A DNA stretch of 64,000 bases from contig JAHUZV010000012.1 of the NCBI GenBank assembly GCA_019264575.1, positions 1 to 64,000 of the forward strand, read 5' to 3'. Under the pieces are notes generated by a model, which made no database searches, was not told the origin of the DNA, and saw only the letters and a list, made by a program, of their open reading frames with translations. Source of the stretch: Vulcanococcus sp. Lineage in GTDB: Bacteria; Cyanobacteriota; Cyanobacteriia; PCC-6307; Cyanobiaceae. Each line of letters opens with the position of its first letter. The first letter of the stretch is position 1. Position numbers and translations under genes: made by a program. Positions 1 through 11,647 of the stretch are shown in pieces.

Positions 1-209
1 GCCCTGGAGAGCTCCAGGGCCGACAGCACCATCTCCCAGCCCTTGTGGATGAGCGGGCGCAGTTGGCTGAACCCCGCGGGCGCCTGCTTAGGGAGTTCGC
101 GTTCCGGCCGTAGGGCCAGAGCCGCCCGCCGGGCGCTCCACCAGTACTCGGCAATACCGTCCACCAGCACGCCGTCGAAATCGAACACCAGCAGCGGCGC
201 TTCAGCCAT
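1..209 (-). CDS. HAD-family hydrolase, N-terminal part (cut by window start)
   Basis: The first 69 codons of a minus-strand gene that runs out of the window. The start is the ATG at 209. Residues 9-15 read FDFDGVL, the HAD motif I with the nucleophile Asp and the second Asp two residues later, so a phosphatase or phosphohydrolase of the haloacid dehalogenase superfamily is expected. The rest of the catalytic motifs lie outside the window, so substrate and subfamily cannot be given. The gene reads away from the neighbouring tRNA-Gln, which lies 19 bases upstream of its start on the same strand. Confidence 0.8.
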   Translation of the reverse strand, partial: MAEAPLLVFDFDGVLVDGIAEYWWSARRAALALRPERELPKQAPAGFSQLRPLIHKGWEMVLSALELSR

Positions 210-228
210 GGCTGGGAGTGTTTCAAAA

Positions 229-300
229 CTGGGCCGCTAGGATTCGAACCTAGGAATGGCGGGACCAAAACCCGCTGCCTTACCACTTGGCGACGGCCCA
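229..300 (-). tRNA. tRNA-Gln (anticodon TTG)
   Basis: On the minus strand the 72-base sequence folds as a standard cloverleaf: acceptor TGGGCCG pairs with CGGCCCA, the anticodon stem GCGGG/CCCGC holds loop TTTTGGT with anticodon TTG, and the T arm contains GGTTCGAATCC. The discriminator base is G and the CCA end is not encoded. A TTG anticodon reads CAA and, by wobble, CAG. It sits between the HAD gene and the ATPase gene on the same strand. Confidence 0.95.
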
Positions 301-420
301 ACGAGTCGCTCAGTTCAGTCGCCGAAGCGCTGCTGCGCGAGCACCCAGATAGTTACCCACAGCGGGTCGACCTTCGTCAATGTCGGCCGCCAATCTCAGC
401 CCCCGAACGTGCCAGTGCCC

Positions 421-2130
<1,710 letters not shown>

Positions 2131-2152
2131 TCCTGAACTGGCGTTCTAGCCA

Positions 2153-3202
2153 TCAGCGGCGCTGCCAGGGAGCCAGGAGGCCCTGGGCCAGGTTCAGGGC
2201 CTGCTCCAGCAGCTCCGGGCAGTCCCGCAGCGATCCGCCGCGCGCTTCAGCCTCAAGCAGCAACGGTTGCAGCAGGCTGCGGGCCATGCCGCCGAAGGCC
2301 ACGCCGGCCGCGCCACTGCTCGGGCCCAACAGCGCGGCGGTGCTGGCGTTGGTGCCGCCAGCCAGCTGCAGCGGCCCCGGCGGCGCCCAGGGGCGCAGCG
2401 CCTCCAGCAGCTTCACGGCGGAGCGGGCGGTGCCGGCTCCCACATCCCCGCTCATCGGCCTGCCATCGAGCTGCCAGAGCGGCTTGAGGCCGTGCTGCCG
2501 CACCAGGGCGAAGCGTTGCCAGAGCTCGCGGGCCAGTTCGCGGGCGCTCAGGGGCGTTTCGGCTGTTGGAGCGCTCCCGCTGTCTTTGGCGCTGGCTCCA
2601 CGCTCCAGGCCGCAGCTCACGGCCAGCCGCTGCAGGGGCACCCCGCTGGCTTGCACCTGCTGCACGCGCTTGGCGAAGGCCTCCTGGCGGCCGGCCTGGG
2701 TGTGCAGCTCCACGGCATCCGGTTGCACCGCCGCCAGCAGTTGCGGCACCACTTCCGGGCTAAGCAGCACCTGCTGCTCGTCGATCAGCCCCAGGGGGCA
2801 GGCGGGCAGGCAGCGGCCGCAGCCATAGCAGCGCTCCGCCAACACACCGCCGCTGGGGCCGATCGCCAGGGCTGGGCAGACCCGTTGGCAGGGCCTCGGG
2901 CAATCACTGGGGCAGCGCGTGGGATCAAAGCGGGCCTTGCGGAAGTGGGGATCAGCGCCGTCGCTGAGGCTGAGCATCAGCCAGGGCTGGGTGGCGCCCC
3001 GTTCCACGGCCCAGCCAATACCCCGTCGGGCGGCGGCGGCTACGGCGGCATCGGCAGCCACATCAATGCAGTGCACGCCGGCCAGGCTGTACACCGCGCA
3101 GAGATCTTCAACGGCGGCCAGATCTTGGTTGCCCGCGCCGCAGATCAGTTTCACGAAGCGGCCGGCCGCCAGAGCGGAGTCCGGGGCCGCCGCAGCGCTC
3201 AA
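2153..3202 (-). CDS. ldpA: LdpA, iron-sulfur circadian clock input protein
   Basis: A 349-residue protein matching the cyanobacterial light-dependent period protein LdpA. It carries two ferredoxin-like cysteine clusters: a CxxxCxxxCxxxC type run near residues 98-110 and [12 protein letters not shown] near 124-135. These should hold two 4Fe-4S clusters. LdpA is known to relay the redox state of the photosynthetic electron chain to the Kai clock. The start codon overlaps the end of ndhN by four bases, so translation is probably coupled. Pairing a redox-sensing protein with an NDH-1 subunit fits its role near the plastoquinone pool. Confidence 0.9.
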   Translation of the reverse strand: MSAAAAPDSALAAGRFVKLICGAGNQDLAAVEDLCAVYSLAGVHCIDVAADAAVAAAARRGIGWAVERGATQPWLMLSLSDGADPHFRKARFDPTRCPSDCPRPCQRVCPALAIGPSGGVLAERCYGCGRCLPACPLGLIDEQQVLLSPEVVPQLLAAVQPDAVELHTQAGRQEAFAKRVQQVQASGVPLQRLAVSCGLERGASAKDSGSAPTAETPLSARELARELWQRFALVRQHGLKPLWQLDGRPMSGDVGAGTARSAVKLLEALRPWAPPGPLQLAGGTNASTAALLGPSSGAAGVAFGGMARSLLQPLLLEAEARGGSLRDCPELLEQALNLAQGLLAPWQRR

Positions 3203-3666
3203 GCGGCCTGGGCGAGCACCGAGGCCAAGGGCTGCCAGCGCAGGGCTCGGGCGCCGCCCAGTTCCACCACGATCTTCAGGCGGGGTTCACGGCGGGTGAG
3301 CTCCAGCAGGGCCGACAGTTCGGCCTGGGAGAGCACCTGGCCTTCCAGCAGCCAAAGCAGCACTGGCGCGTTGCCATCAAAGAGGTGGCCAAGCTGGGGG
3401 GCGGCCATCTGCACTTCGCCCACGGCCGCGCCGCGGCCGACGCTCTGGTGGCCGAGATGGGGCGGGCGCACGCCGTGTTGCTGCAGCAGGAAGGCCTCTG
3501 GATCGCCGAGGCCGCGGGCTGAAGTGATCTGCGCTCGGTAGCCGGCAGCCCGCATGCGGCGCAGCAGGCGCGTTTCGGCGCCACCTTCTAATGGGGCGTA
3601 GAGGGCGAGGGCTCCAGCCCGCTCCAGCTCCTGGCGGAATCCGCGGCCGGTGAGCAGCAGGGGCAT
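3199..3666 (-). CDS. ndhN: NAD(P)H-quinone oxidoreductase subunit N
   Basis: A 155-residue protein matching NdhN, a cyanobacteria/plastid-specific peripheral subunit of the thylakoid NDH-1 complex, which runs respiration and cyclic electron flow around photosystem I. Its length fits the family. The N-terminus [15 protein letters not shown] and the stretch around [20 protein letters not shown] are typical. It is the first gene of the minus-strand run ndhN-ldpA-ycf45-like and is divergent from the ribosomal cluster across a 405-base gap. Confidence 0.93.
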   Translation of the reverse strand: MPLLLTGRGFRQELERAGALALYAPLEGGAETRLLRRMRAAGYRAQITSARGLGDPEAFLLQQHGVRPPHLGHQSVGRGAAVGEVQMAAPQLGHLFDGNAPVLLWLLEGQVLSQAELSALLELTRREPRLKIVVELGGARALRWQPLASVLAQAA

Positions 3667-4071
3667 GGGCTGAGCGGGATGCTGGGGCGAGTCTGGCAGG
3701 ACACCGCCACAGGATGGGTGACGGGCTGTGAGCTACCATGTTCGCTTGTGCAATTGCAACTGTGCCCGTCCGCTAGCCGGGCCTCCAGCGCACTGCACAA
3801 AGGTCGCCAGTGGTGGCGGCCTTCCCGGGCCTGTGTGGCTCAACTGAGTCACCGGGAAACTGCTGAATCTGATGACTGGGTCCCGCAAGGGCTTCCCTCC
3901 CGTCCCAGCAAGTCCCAGCCCCCGCTGTTTCGAAGCTGCTAGCCCAACCGAATCTGCGCTGCTGTTCCGGATCGCTCCGGCGGCAGCTCCTCTGATCCGG
4001 CCAACTGCGCAACCCGATTCAGCCACGCCACTCCAGAGGAGTGGTGGTCCTGCTGGCGTTTCTCCCTACTT
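3667..4071. promoter_or_regulatory. Divergent ndhN / rplC intergenic region and ribosomal leader
   Basis: A 405-base gap with no convincing gene. It must hold the ndhN promoter on the minus strand and the main promoter of the rplC-led ribosomal cluster on the plus strand. I see no clean -35/-10 pair. On the plus strand a stable hairpin lies at 3802-3821 (8-bp stem with one wobble, loop GTGG), and a second G/C-rich imperfect hairpin region follows near 3855-3915. The rplC mRNA leader is therefore probably long and folded, which would suit feedback control by a ribosomal protein. That is inference. Confidence 0.5.
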
Positions 4072-4719
4072 ATGTCCATCGGCATTCTTGGGAAGAAACT
4101 GGGCATGTCCCAGTTCTTCGACGACGAAGGCAGATCCATCCCGGTCACCGTGATCGAGGCGGGTCCCTGCCGCATCACCCAACTCAAAACCGACAGCACC
4201 GACGGCTACACCGCCGTCCAGCTGGGCTTCGGTGACATCCGCGAGAAGCTCGTCAACAAGCCGGCCAAGGGTCACCTGGCCAAGTCCGGCAGCGAGCCTC
4301 TGCGCCACCTGAAGGAGTACCGCGTCGATTCCGTCGACGGTCTGGAGCTCGGTAGCGCAATCACCGTGGCCGCCTTTGAGGCGGGCCAGAAGGTCGATGT
4401 GAGCGGCGACACCATTGGTCGTGGTTTCGCTGGTTATCAGAAGCGCCACGGCTTCAGCCGCGGCCCCATGACCCACGGTTCGAAGAACCACCGCGAACCG
4501 GGTTCCACCGGCGCCGGCACCACGCCCGGCCGTGTGTACCCCGGCAAGCGCATGGCTGGTCGCTATGGCGGCAAGCAAATCACCACCCGCGGTCTTGTGA
4601 TCCTGAAAGTGGATGCCGAGCGCAATCTGCTGGTGGTGAAAGGCTCGGTGCCCGGTAAGCCCGGCGCCCTGCTGAACATCCTCCCCGCCAAGCGGGTGGG
4701 CGCTAAAGCCGCGAACTGA
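4072..4719 (+). CDS. rplC: 50S ribosomal protein L3
   Basis: A 215-residue L3, slightly longer than the 209 of E. coli. It starts [16 protein letters not shown] and holds the conserved loop around [16 protein letters not shown] that reaches toward the peptidyl transferase centre of 23S rRNA. It is the first gene of the cluster, because cyanobacteria keep rpsJ (S10) elsewhere. No strong Shine-Dalgarno sequence is visible before the ATG. rplD follows after 11 bases. Confidence 0.98.
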   Translation: MSIGILGKKLGMSQFFDDEGRSIPVTVIEAGPCRITQLKTDSTDGYTAVQLGFGDIREKLVNKPAKGHLAKSGSEPLRHLKEYRVDSVDGLELGSAITVAAFEAGQKVDVSGDTIGRGFAGYQKRHGFSRGPMTHGSKNHREPGSTGAGTTPGRVYPGKRMAGRYGGKQITTRGLVILKVDAERNLLVVKGSVPGKPGALLNILPAKRVGAKAAN

Positions 4720-4730
4720 GGAGGACAGAG

Positions 4731-5366
4731 ATGGCTAACTGTGTTGTTCGCGATTGGCAGGGCAAGGAGGCCGGCAAGGCCACCCTTGAGCTGAAAGTCG
4801 CCAAGGAAACCTCGGCTAACGACCTGGTGCACCGCGCTGTGGTGCGTCAGCTGGCCCACGCCCGTCAGGGCACCGCCAGCACCCTCACCCGCGCCGAAGT
4901 GGCCGGTGGTGGTCGCAAGCCCTACAAGCAAAAAGGCACCGGCCGCGCCCGTCAGGGTTCGATCCGCACCCCCCTGCGCCCCGGTGGTGGCGTGGTGTTC
5001 GGGCCCAAGCCCCGCACCTACAACCTGGCGATGAACCGCAAGGAGCGTCGCCTCGCGCTGCGCACCGCGCTGATGAACCGCGCTGCCGACATCACCGTGG
5101 TGAAGGGTTTCGCCGCTGGTCTGGACACCCCCAAGACCAAGGAAATCACTGCAGCTCTGGGCCGCTTCGGCATCGCCGATGGCGCCAAGGTGCTGGTGGT
5201 GCTGGATGCCCCCAGCGAGGTGGTGCGCCGCTCGGTGCGCAACCTTGAAAAGGTGAAGCTGATCGCCGCTGATCAGCTCAACGTGTTCGATCTGCTCCAC
5301 GCCAACCATCTGGTGGTGAGCGAGGAAGCGCTCGCGAAGATTCAGGAGGTCTACGGCGATGACTGA
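4731..5366 (+). CDS. rplD: 50S ribosomal protein L4
   Basis: A 211-residue L4, which lines the nascent-peptide tunnel. The extended loop is recognisable at [24 protein letters not shown] Shine-Dalgarno lies just upstream of the ATG. The last eight bases overlap rplW. In E. coli L4 represses its own operon by binding the leader; whether this holds here is unknown, but the long folded rplC leader leaves room for it. Confidence 0.98.
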   Translation: MANCVVRDWQGKEAGKATLELKVAKETSANDLVHRAVVRQLAHARQGTASTLTRAEVAGGGRKPYKQKGTGRARQGSIRTPLRPGGGVVFGPKPRTYNLAMNRKERRLALRTALMNRAADITVVKGFAAGLDTPKTKEITAALGRFGIADGAKVLVVLDAPSEVVRRSVRNLEKVKLIAADQLNVFDLLHANHLVVSEEALAKIQEVYGDD

Positions 5367-5661
5367 ACGCTTTAACGGTCGTCTGGCGGATGTGATCCGC
5401 CGGCCGCTGATCACTGAGAAGGCCACCCGGGCCATCGAGCAGAACCAGTACACCTTCGAGGTGGACCACCGGGCTGCCAAGCCCGACATCAAGGCCGCCG
5501 TCGAGCAACTGTTCGACGTCAAGGTCGTCGGTGTGAGCACCATGAACCCCCCGCGTCGCACGCGTCGCGTGGGCCGTTTCGCCGGCAAGCGTGCCCAGGT
5601 GAAGAAGGCCGTGGTGCGCCTGGCCGATGGCAACGCCATCCAGCTCTTCCCTGAAGCCTGA
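5359..5661 (+). CDS. rplW: 50S ribosomal protein L23
   Basis: A 100-residue L23, which sits at the tunnel exit and docks trigger factor and the signal recognition particle. The motif [19 protein letters not shown] and the tail [13 protein letters not shown] are typical. Its start lies eight bases inside rplD, with a GGAGG site within the rplD coding sequence, so the two are translationally coupled. Confidence 0.97.
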   Translation: MTERFNGRLADVIRRPLITEKATRAIEQNQYTFEVDHRAAKPDIKAAVEQLFDVKVVGVSTMNPPRRTRRVGRFAGKRAQVKKAVVRLADGNAIQLFPEA

Positions 5662-5676
5662 GGGGTTTAACGAATC

Positions 5677-6540
5677 ATGGGAATCCGTAAGTACCGCCCC
5701 ATCACCCCCGGCACCCGCACCCGTGTCGCCAGTGACTTCGCAGAAGTCACCGGCCGCGGTCGCGAACGGGGCCTGGTGGTGGCCAAGCACCAACGCAAAG
5801 GCCGCAACAACCGCGGTGTGATCACCTGCCGTCACCGCGGCGGTGGCCACAAGCGCCTGTATCGCCTCGTCGACTTCCGCCGCGACAAGCACGGCGTGGT
5901 CGCCAAGGTGGCCGCGATCCACTACGACCCGCACCGCAACGCCCGTCTGGCGCTGCTCTTCTACGCCGATGGCGAGAAGCGCTACATCCTGGCTCCGGCC
6001 GGTGTGGCGGTGGGCTCCACCGTGGTGTCGGGCCCTGAGGCTCCGATCGAGAACGGCAACGCTCTGCCCCTCTCCGCCATCCCCCTCGGCTCCAGCGTTC
6101 ACTGCGTTGAGCTGTATGCCGGTCGTGGCGGTCAGATGGTGCGCACCGCCGGTGCCAGCGCCCAGGTGATGGCGAAAGAAGGCGATTACGTCGCCCTCAA
6201 GCTGCCCTCCACCGAGGTGCGCCTGGTGCGCCGTGAGTGCTACGCCACCCTCGGCGAAGTGGGCAACTCCGAAGTGCGCAACACCAGCCTGGGTAAGGCC
6301 GGTCGTCGCCGCTGGCTGGGTCGTCGCCCGCAGGTGCGAGGCAGCGTGATGAACCCCTGCGATCACCCCCATGGTGGTGGCGAGGGTCGCGCTCCGATTG
6401 GTCGCTCCGGCCCTGTCACCCCCTGGGGCAAACCGGCCCTGGGTCTCAAGACCCGCAAGCGGAACAAACCCAGCAATCGGTTTGTGCTCCGGAAACGTCG
6501 TCGCACCTCCAAGCGGAGCCGCGGCGGACGCGATTCGTGA
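5677..6540 (+). CDS. rplB: 50S ribosomal protein L2
   Basis: A 287-residue L2, needed for subunit association and peptidyl transferase activity. It begins [16 protein letters not shown] and contains the conserved [19 protein letters not shown] region, with the histidine implicated in the catalytic centre. The length is normal for cyanobacteria. A 35-base gap separates it from rpsS. Confidence 0.98.
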   Translation: MGIRKYRPITPGTRTRVASDFAEVTGRGRERGLVVAKHQRKGRNNRGVITCRHRGGGHKRLYRLVDFRRDKHGVVAKVAAIHYDPHRNARLALLFYADGEKRYILAPAGVAVGSTVVSGPEAPIENGNALPLSAIPLGSSVHCVELYAGRGGQMVRTAGASAQVMAKEGDYVALKLPSTEVRLVRRECYATLGEVGNSEVRNTSLGKAGRRRWLGRRPQVRGSVMNPCDHPHGGGEGRAPIGRSGPVTPWGKPALGLKTRKRNKPSNRFVLRKRRRTSKRSRGGRDS

Positions 6541-6575
6541 TCCAACTCACCGCTTTGCTGTTCGTTTAAACCGCT

Positions 6576-6851
6576 ATGGGACGCTCACTCAAAAAAGGTC
6601 CGTTCATTGCCGACAGCCTTCTGCGGAAGGTTGAAAAGCAGAACGCAGCCGATGACAAGTCCGTGATCAAGACCTGGTCGCGTGCTTCCACCATCCTGCC
6701 GATGATGATCGGCCACACCATTGCCGTGCACAACGGCAAGGCCCACGTGCCCGTCTACGTGACGGAGCAGATGGTGGGCCACAAGCTCGGGGAATTTGCG
6801 CCCACGCGCAACTTCCGCGGCCACATCAAGGACAAGAAAGGAGGCCGCTGA
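6576..6851 (+). CDS. rpsS: 30S ribosomal protein S19
   Basis: A 91-residue S19 of the 30S head, near the A site and the bridge to the 50S. It starts [16 protein letters not shown] and contains [17 protein letters not shown], both typical. There is no clear Shine-Dalgarno sequence before the ATG, unlike the genes on either side. Confidence 0.98.
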   Translation: MGRSLKKGPFIADSLLRKVEKQNAADDKSVIKTWSRASTILPMMIGHTIAVHNGKAHVPVYVTEQMVGHKLGEFAPTRNFRGHIKDKKGGR

Positions 6852-6855
6852 GGAC

Positions 6856-7209
6856 ATGGCTAACACCACATCCACCACTGCCCAGGCTCACGGCCGCTAC
6901 ATCCGCGGTTCCGTGTCCAAGGTGCGCCGGGTGCTCGATCAGATCCGCGGTCGCAGCTATCGCGACGCGCTGATCATGCTCGAGTTCATGCCCTACCGCT
7001 CCACCGGCCCGATCACCAAGGTGCTGCGCAGTGCGGTGGCCAACGCTGAGAACAACCTGGGTCTCGATCCCTCTTCTCTCGTGATCTCTTCCGCCACGGC
7101 GGACATGGGTCCGGTGATGAAGCGCTATCGCCCCCGCGCCCAGGGTCGCGCCTACGCGATCCAGAAAAAGACCTGCCACATCAGCATTGCTGTGGCTCCT
7201 GCCGCCTGA
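6856..7209 (+). CDS. rplV: 50S ribosomal protein L22
   Basis: A 117-residue L22, which forms part of the exit tunnel wall with L4. I chose the ATG at 6856, four bases after the rpsS stop and behind GGAGG/GAGG sites. A longer in-frame reading from 6796 would overlap rpsS and has no family support. The conserved loop [21 protein letters not shown] is present near the C-terminus. Confidence 0.97.
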   Translation: MANTTSTTAQAHGRYIRGSVSKVRRVLDQIRGRSYRDALIMLEFMPYRSTGPITKVLRSAVANAENNLGLDPSSLVISSATADMGPVMKRYRPRAQGRAYAIQKKTCHISIAVAPAA

Positions 7210-7228
7210 CCCCCGAGGACACCGACCG

Positions 7229-7957
7229 ATGGGACACAAGATCCATCCAACCGGCCTGCGCCTGGGGATCACCCAGGAGCACCGGTCCCGCTGGTACGCC
7301 CCCAGCAAGACCTACCCGACGCTTCTGCAAGAAGACGATCGGATCCGCAAGTTCATCCACAAGAAGTACGGCGCCGCTGGCATCAGCGACGTGGTGATCG
7401 CCCGCAAGGCTGATCAGCTCGAAGTGGAACTCAAGACCGCCCGCCCCGGCGTGCTCGTTGGCCGTCAGGGCAGCGGCATCGAGGAGCTGCGCAGCGGCAT
7501 CCAGAAGACCATTGGTGATTCCGCCCGTCAGGTGCGGATCAACGTGGTTGAAGTGGAGCGCGTCGACGCCGACGCCTATCTGCTGGCTGAGTACATCGCT
7601 CAGCAACTGGAGAAGCGCGTGGCCTTCCGTCGCGTGATGCGCATGGCCATCCAGCGCGCTCAGCGCGCCGGCGTTCTTGGCCTCAAGCTCCAGGTGAGCG
7701 GCCGCCTCAACGGCGCCGAGATCGCCCGCACCGAATGGACCCGCGAAGGTCGCGTGCCTCTGCACACCCTCCGCGCCGACATCGATTACGCCACCAAGGT
7801 GGCTACCACCACCTACGGGGTGCTGGGAATCAAGGTGTGGGTGTTCAAGGGCGAAGTGCTGCCCGGCAATAAGGACAAGGTGCCCGTGGGTGCTGCGCCG
7901 AAGCGCCGCGCCAGCCGCCGGCCCCAACAGTTCGAAGACCGTTCGAACGAAGAGTGA
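7229..7957 (+). CDS. rpsC: 30S ribosomal protein S3
   Basis: A 242-residue S3, located at the mRNA entry channel. It begins [16 protein letters not shown] and carries a KH domain with the [11 protein letters not shown] loop. The start at 7229 is chosen over an upstream in-frame codon at 7187 because the family begins with MGxKxHP and a GAGG site precedes it. The basic tail beyond about residue 215 is variable in the family. Confidence 0.97.
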   Translation: MGHKIHPTGLRLGITQEHRSRWYAPSKTYPTLLQEDDRIRKFIHKKYGAAGISDVVIARKADQLEVELKTARPGVLVGRQGSGIEELRSGIQKTIGDSARQVRINVVEVERVDADAYLLAEYIAQQLEKRVAFRRVMRMAIQRAQRAGVLGLKLQVSGRLNGAEIARTEWTREGRVPLHTLRADIDYATKVATTTYGVLGIKVWVFKGEVLPGNKDKVPVGAAPKRRASRRPQQFEDRSNEE

Positions 7958-7973
7958 TCAGGAGGCCTGAACC

Positions 7974-8435
7974 ATGCTGAGTCCAAGACGCGTCAAATTC
8001 CGTAAGCAGCAGCGCGGCCGCATGCGCGGTGTCGCCACCCGTGGCAACACCATCGCCTTCGGTGAGTTCGCTCTGCAGGCCCAAGAGTGCGGGTGGATCA
8101 CCTCCCGCCAAATTGAGGCCAGCCGCCGTGCCATGACCCGCTACGTGAAGCGGGGCGGAAAGATCTGGATCCGGATCTTCCCCGACAAGCCGGTGACCAT
8201 GCGCCCCGCTGAAACCCGTATGGGTTCCGGTAAGGGCAACCCCGAGTTCTGGGTGGCCGTGATCAAGCCCGGTCGCATCCTGTTCGAGATGGGCGGTGCC
8301 GACATCACCCCCGAGATCGCCAAGGAAGCCATGCGCCTGGCGCAGTACAAGCTGCCCGTGAAGACCAAGTTCCTGTCCCTGGCGGATCAGGAAGCTGCCC
8401 AGGCTGCCGCGGCGGCCACCACCGTGGAGTCCTGA
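7974..8435 (+). CDS. rplP: 50S ribosomal protein L16
   Basis: A 153-residue L16, which contacts the elbow of A-site tRNA. It begins [16 protein letters not shown] and has the conserved [20 protein letters not shown] region. An AGGAGG site lies ahead of the ATG. The C-terminus ends in an Ala-rich tail that is longer than in E. coli (136 residues). Confidence 0.98.
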   Translation: MLSPRRVKFRKQQRGRMRGVATRGNTIAFGEFALQAQECGWITSRQIEASRRAMTRYVKRGGKIWIRIFPDKPVTMRPAETRMGSGKGNPEFWVAVIKPGRILFEMGGADITPEIAKEAMRLAQYKLPVKTKFLSLADQEAAQAAAAATTVES

Positions 8436-8437
8436 CC

Positions 8438-8647
8438 ATGGCCCGTCCCGACATCGCCGAGGTGCGCAAGCTTTCCGACGGCGACATCACCACCCAGATC
8501 GACGACACCCGTCGCGAGCTGTTCACCCTCCGCTTCGAGCAGGCCACCCGCCGGCTGGAGCAACCGCACCGCTTCAAGGCCGCCCGCATCAAGCTGGCCC
8601 AGCTGCTGACGGTGCAAACGGAGCGCCAGCGCTCCGCCGCTTCCTGA
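8438..8647 (+). CDS. rpmC: 50S ribosomal protein L29
   Basis: A 69-residue L29, a two-helix protein next to L23 at the tunnel exit. The family pattern [20 protein letters not shown] is seen at residues 28-47. The gene starts two bases after the rplP stop, with a GGAG site inside rplP. Confidence 0.96.
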   Translation: MARPDIAEVRKLSDGDITTQIDDTRRELFTLRFEQATRRLEQPHRFKAARIKLAQLLTVQTERQRSAAS

Positions 8648-8664
8648 TCCCCTAAGTAACCGTT

Positions 8665-8916
8665 ATGGCAACCAAGGAAAGGGTCGGCACCGTCGTCAGC
8701 GACAAGATGGACAAGACCGTGGTGGTGGCGGTGGAAAACCGCTTCCCTCACCCCATCTATCAAAAGACGGTGAGCCGCACCAAGCGCTACAAAGCGCACG
8801 ACGAGGAGAACGCCTGCAAGGTGGGTGACCGCGTCCGTATCACCGAAACCCGTCCCCTCAGCCGCACCAAGCGCTGGGCCGTGGCCGAGGTGCTGACCAA
8901 TAGCAGCGCCAGCTGA
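8665..8916 (+). CDS. rpsQ: 30S ribosomal protein S17
   Basis: An 83-residue S17, a primary 16S rRNA-binding OB-fold protein. Diagnostic stretches are [14 protein letters not shown] and [18 protein letters not shown]. The Shine-Dalgarno sequence is weak. The gene lies 17 bases after rpmC and 12 before rplN in the usual order. Confidence 0.97.
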   Translation: MATKERVGTVVSDKMDKTVVVAVENRFPHPIYQKTVSRTKRYKAHDEENACKVGDRVRITETRPLSRTKRWAVAEVLTNSSAS

Positions 8917-8928
8917 GGAGACCTCCCG

Positions 8929-9294
8929 ATGATTCAACAGGAAACATTCCTCAACGTCGCTGACAACAGCGGCGCCAAGCGCATCCAGTGCATCCGTGTG
9001 CTGGGCACCAACCGTCGCTACGCCCACGTGGGCGATGTGATCGTTGCCGCCGTCAAAGACGCCATGCCCAACATGGGCGTCAAGAAGTCGGATGTGGTCA
9101 AGGCCGTGGTGGTGCGCACCAAAGCCACCCTGCGTCGCGTCAACGGCAACTCGATCCGTTTCGACGACAACGCTGCCGTGATCCTCGGCAACGACAACAA
9201 CCCCAAGGGCACCCGCGTCTTCGGTCCCGTGGCGCGTGAACTGCGCGACCGCAACTTCACCAAGATCGTGTCCCTCGCTCCGGAGGTGATCTGA
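8929..9294 (+). CDS. rplN: 50S ribosomal protein L14
   Basis: A 121-residue L14 at the subunit interface, where it also meets the silencing factor RsfS. It starts [19 protein letters not shown] and contains [20 protein letters not shown], both signatures of the family. A GGAG site precedes the ATG. Confidence 0.98.
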   Translation: MIQQETFLNVADNSGAKRIQCIRVLGTNRRYAHVGDVIVAAVKDAMPNMGVKKSDVVKAVVVRTKATLRRVNGNSIRFDDNAAVILGNDNNPKGTRVFGPVARELRDRNFTKIVSLAPEVI

Positions 9295-9295
9295 G

Positions 9296-9652
9296 ATGGC
9301 GACTGCCACCCCTAAAGCCAAGCCCCAGGTGCGCACCAAGATGCGCATCAAAAAGGGCGACACCGTGCAAGTGATCAGCGGCAAGGACAAGGGCAAGACC
9401 GGTGAGGTCCTGCGCACCCTTCCCTATGAGAACCGCGTGGTGGTGCAGGGCGTGAACCTGCGCACCCGCCATGTCAAGCCCACCCAAGAGGGCGAGACCG
9501 GCCGCATCGTCACCGAGGAAGCCTCCCTGCACGCTTCCAACGTGATGCTGTATTCCACCGACCAAAAGGTGGCCAGCCGCGTGGAAATCGTGGTGGAAAA
9601 GGACGGCACTAAGAAGCGCCGCCTCAAGAAAACCGGCGAGATCATCGACTGA
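9296..9652 (+). CDS. rplX: 50S ribosomal protein L24
   Basis: A 118-residue L24, an assembly initiator that binds the 5' part of 23S rRNA. It has the KOW motif at [20 protein letters not shown] and the conserved [18 protein letters not shown]. It starts one base after the rplN stop, with a Shine-Dalgarno site within rplN. A 66-base gap to rplE is the longest within this part of the cluster and shows no terminator. Confidence 0.97.
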   Translation: MATATPKAKPQVRTKMRIKKGDTVQVISGKDKGKTGEVLRTLPYENRVVVQGVNLRTRHVKPTQEGETGRIVTEEASLHASNVMLYSTDQKVASRVEIVVEKDGTKKRRLKKTGEIID

Positions 9653-9718
9653 TCTTCCTTTCTATCAACCTTGTCCGCCTTCTGACCAAGCCCAGAAGCG
9701 CAACCCCTGTCCCCCGTC

Positions 9719-10258
9719 ATGTCCCTTAAACAGAACTATCGGGAGAAGATCCAGCCCAAGCTGCTGAAGGATCTCAATCTCTCGAACATCCACGAAGTCC
9801 CCAAGCTGGTCAAAGTGACCGTCAACCGGGGCCTCGGTGAAGCCGCCCAGAATGCCAAGGCCCTCGAGGCCTCCATCGAGGAGCTGGCCACGATCACCGG
9901 TCAAAAGGTGATGGTGACCCGCGCCAAGAAAGCCATCGCCGGCTTCAAGATCCGTCAGGGCATGCCGATCGGTGTGGCCGTCACCCTGCGTGGCGACCGC
10001 ATGTATGCGTTCCTCGAGCGTCTGATCCACCTGGCTCTGCCGCGCATCCGCGATTTCCGCGGCGTGAGCGACAAGAGCTTTGACGGTCGGGGCAACTACA
10101 CCCTTGGGGTGAAGGAGCAGATCATCTTCCCTGAGATCTCCTTCGACAAGATCGATGCCATCCGGGGCATGGACATCACCATCGTGACCACTGCCCGTAA
10201 CGACGAAGAGGGCCGGGCCCTCCTCCGCGAGATGGGAATGCCGTTCCGCAGTAACTGA
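9719..10258 (+). CDS. rplE: 50S ribosomal protein L5
   Basis: A 179-residue L5, which binds 5S rRNA in the central protuberance and touches P-site tRNA. It contains [33 protein letters not shown] and the C-terminal [20 protein letters not shown]. The length equals that of the family. A 19-base gap leads to rpsH; the usual bacterial rpsN (S14) is not found between them. Confidence 0.98.
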   Translation: MSLKQNYREKIQPKLLKDLNLSNIHEVPKLVKVTVNRGLGEAAQNAKALEASIEELATITGQKVMVTRAKKAIAGFKIRQGMPIGVAVTLRGDRMYAFLERLIHLALPRIRDFRGVSDKSFDGRGNYTLGVKEQIIFPEISFDKIDAIRGMDITIVTTARNDEEGRALLREMGMPFRSN

Positions 10259-10277
10259 GCCCTCTTCGGACCCGACC

Positions 10278-10679
10278 ATGGCCAATCACGACCCAATTTC
10301 CGACATGCTCACCCGCATTCGTAATGCGAGTGAGAAACGTCACCAATCCACCAAGGTGCCTGCATCCCGCATGGCACGCAGCATCGCCAAGGTGCTGCAG
10401 CAGGAGGGCTTCATCGCTGAGATCTCTGAAGAGGGTGAAGGCGTTGAGAAGCACCTCGTGCTCGAACTCAAGTACAGCGGTAAGCACCGTCAGCCGCTGA
10501 TCCGCACCGTGCAGCGCGTCAGCAAGCCCGGCCTGCGTATCTACAAGAACACCCGCCAGCTGCCCAAGGTGCTGGGCGGTCTCGGCGTGGCCATCATCTC
10601 CACCTCCAAAGGTGTGATGAGCGACCGCGATGCCCGCAAACAGGGCGTCGGCGGCGAAGTGCTCGCTTACGTCTACTGA
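10278..10679 (+). CDS. rpsH: 30S ribosomal protein S8
   Basis: A 133-residue S8, a central 30S assembly protein and, in E. coli, the repressor of the spc operon. It begins [18 protein letters not shown] and ends with the signature [20 protein letters not shown]. No clear Shine-Dalgarno sequence precedes the ATG. Confidence 0.98.
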   Translation: MANHDPISDMLTRIRNASEKRHQSTKVPASRMARSIAKVLQQEGFIAEISEEGEGVEKHLVLELKYSGKHRQPLIRTVQRVSKPGLRIYKNTRQLPKVLGGLGVAIISTSKGVMSDRDARKQGVGGEVLAYVY

Positions 10680-10695
10680 TCAGGGAGGTTGATCC

Positions 10696-11235
10696 ATGTC
10701 TCGTATTGGTAAAGCGCCGATTCCCGTGCCGGGCGGCGTCACCGTCACCCTCAGCGGCCTCGACGTCAAAGTCAAAGGCCCCAAAGGTGAACTGAGCCGC
10801 ACCCTCCCCGACGGTGTGACCATCGCCCAGGACGGCAGCACCCTCGTGGTGTCGCCTGCTAGCGACAACCGCCGCTCCCGCGAGCGCCACGGCCTCTGCC
10901 GCACCCTCGTCGCCAACATGGTGGAAGGGGTGAGCAAGGGCTACACCCGCAAGCTCGAGATCGTTGGCGTGGGCTACCGCGCCGCCGTTCAAGGCAAAAA
11001 GCTTGTGGTAAGCGCTGGCTACAGCCACCAGGTGGAGATGGTGCCTCCCGACGGCGTGACCTTCGCTGTCGATGGCAATACCACCGTGCTCGTTTCCGGT
11101 GCCGACAAGGAACTGGTGGGCAACGAAGCAGCGAAGGTTCGCGCCATTCGTCCGCCTGAGCCCTACAAGGGCAAAGGCATTAAGTACGAGGGCGAACGCA
11201 TCCTGCGCAAGGCCGGTAAGACCGGTAAGAAATGA
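10696..11235 (+). CDS. rplF: 50S ribosomal protein L6
   Basis: A 179-residue L6, which stabilises 23S helix 97 near the factor-binding site. It starts [15 protein letters not shown] and ends with [20 protein letters not shown], the family signature. A GGGAGG site lies before the ATG. Confidence 0.98.
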   Translation: MSRIGKAPIPVPGGVTVTLSGLDVKVKGPKGELSRTLPDGVTIAQDGSTLVVSPASDNRRSRERHGLCRTLVANMVEGVSKGYTRKLEIVGVGYRAAVQGKKLVVSAGYSHQVEMVPPDGVTFAVDGNTTVLVSGADKELVGNEAAKVRAIRPPEPYKGKGIKYEGERILRKAGKTGKK

Positions 11236-11267
11236 GGTCTGCCTGAGCGTCGTTACCCTGTACTGCC

Positions 11268-11633
11268 ATGTCCACACTGTCCCGCAAGCAGCAAACGCAG
11301 AAACGCCACCGGCGTCTGCGTCGCAATCTCTCCGGCACTGCCGCGCGTCCGCGCCTGGCCGTGTTCCGCTCCAACAATCACATCTACGCGCAGGTCATCG
11401 ACGACAACGCGCAGAGCACCATCTGCTCTGCCTCAACCGTCGATAAAGAGCTGCGCTCCAGCGTCTCCGCCGGTGCCACCTGCGACTCCTCCGTCGCCGT
11501 TGGCCAACTGGTCGCCAAGCGCGCCCTCGCCAAAGGCATCCAACAGGTGGTCTTCGATCGAGGCGGCAACCTGTACCACGGCCGTGTCAAGGCCCTGGCT
11601 GACGCCGCCCGGGAAGCGGGCCTTCAGTTCTGA
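11268..11633 (+). CDS. rplR: 50S ribosomal protein L18
   Basis: A 121-residue L18, which brings 5S rRNA into the large subunit. The motifs [20 protein letters not shown] and the C-terminal [20 protein letters not shown] are typical. The start is the ATG at 11268, 32 bases after rplF. Confidence 0.97.
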   Translation: MSTLSRKQQTQKRHRRLRRNLSGTAARPRLAVFRSNNHIYAQVIDDNAQSTICSASTVDKELRSSVSAGATCDSSVAVGQLVAKRALAKGIQQVVFDRGGNLYHGRVKALADAAREAGLQF

Positions 11634-11647
11634 TCCCTGCTCTCACC

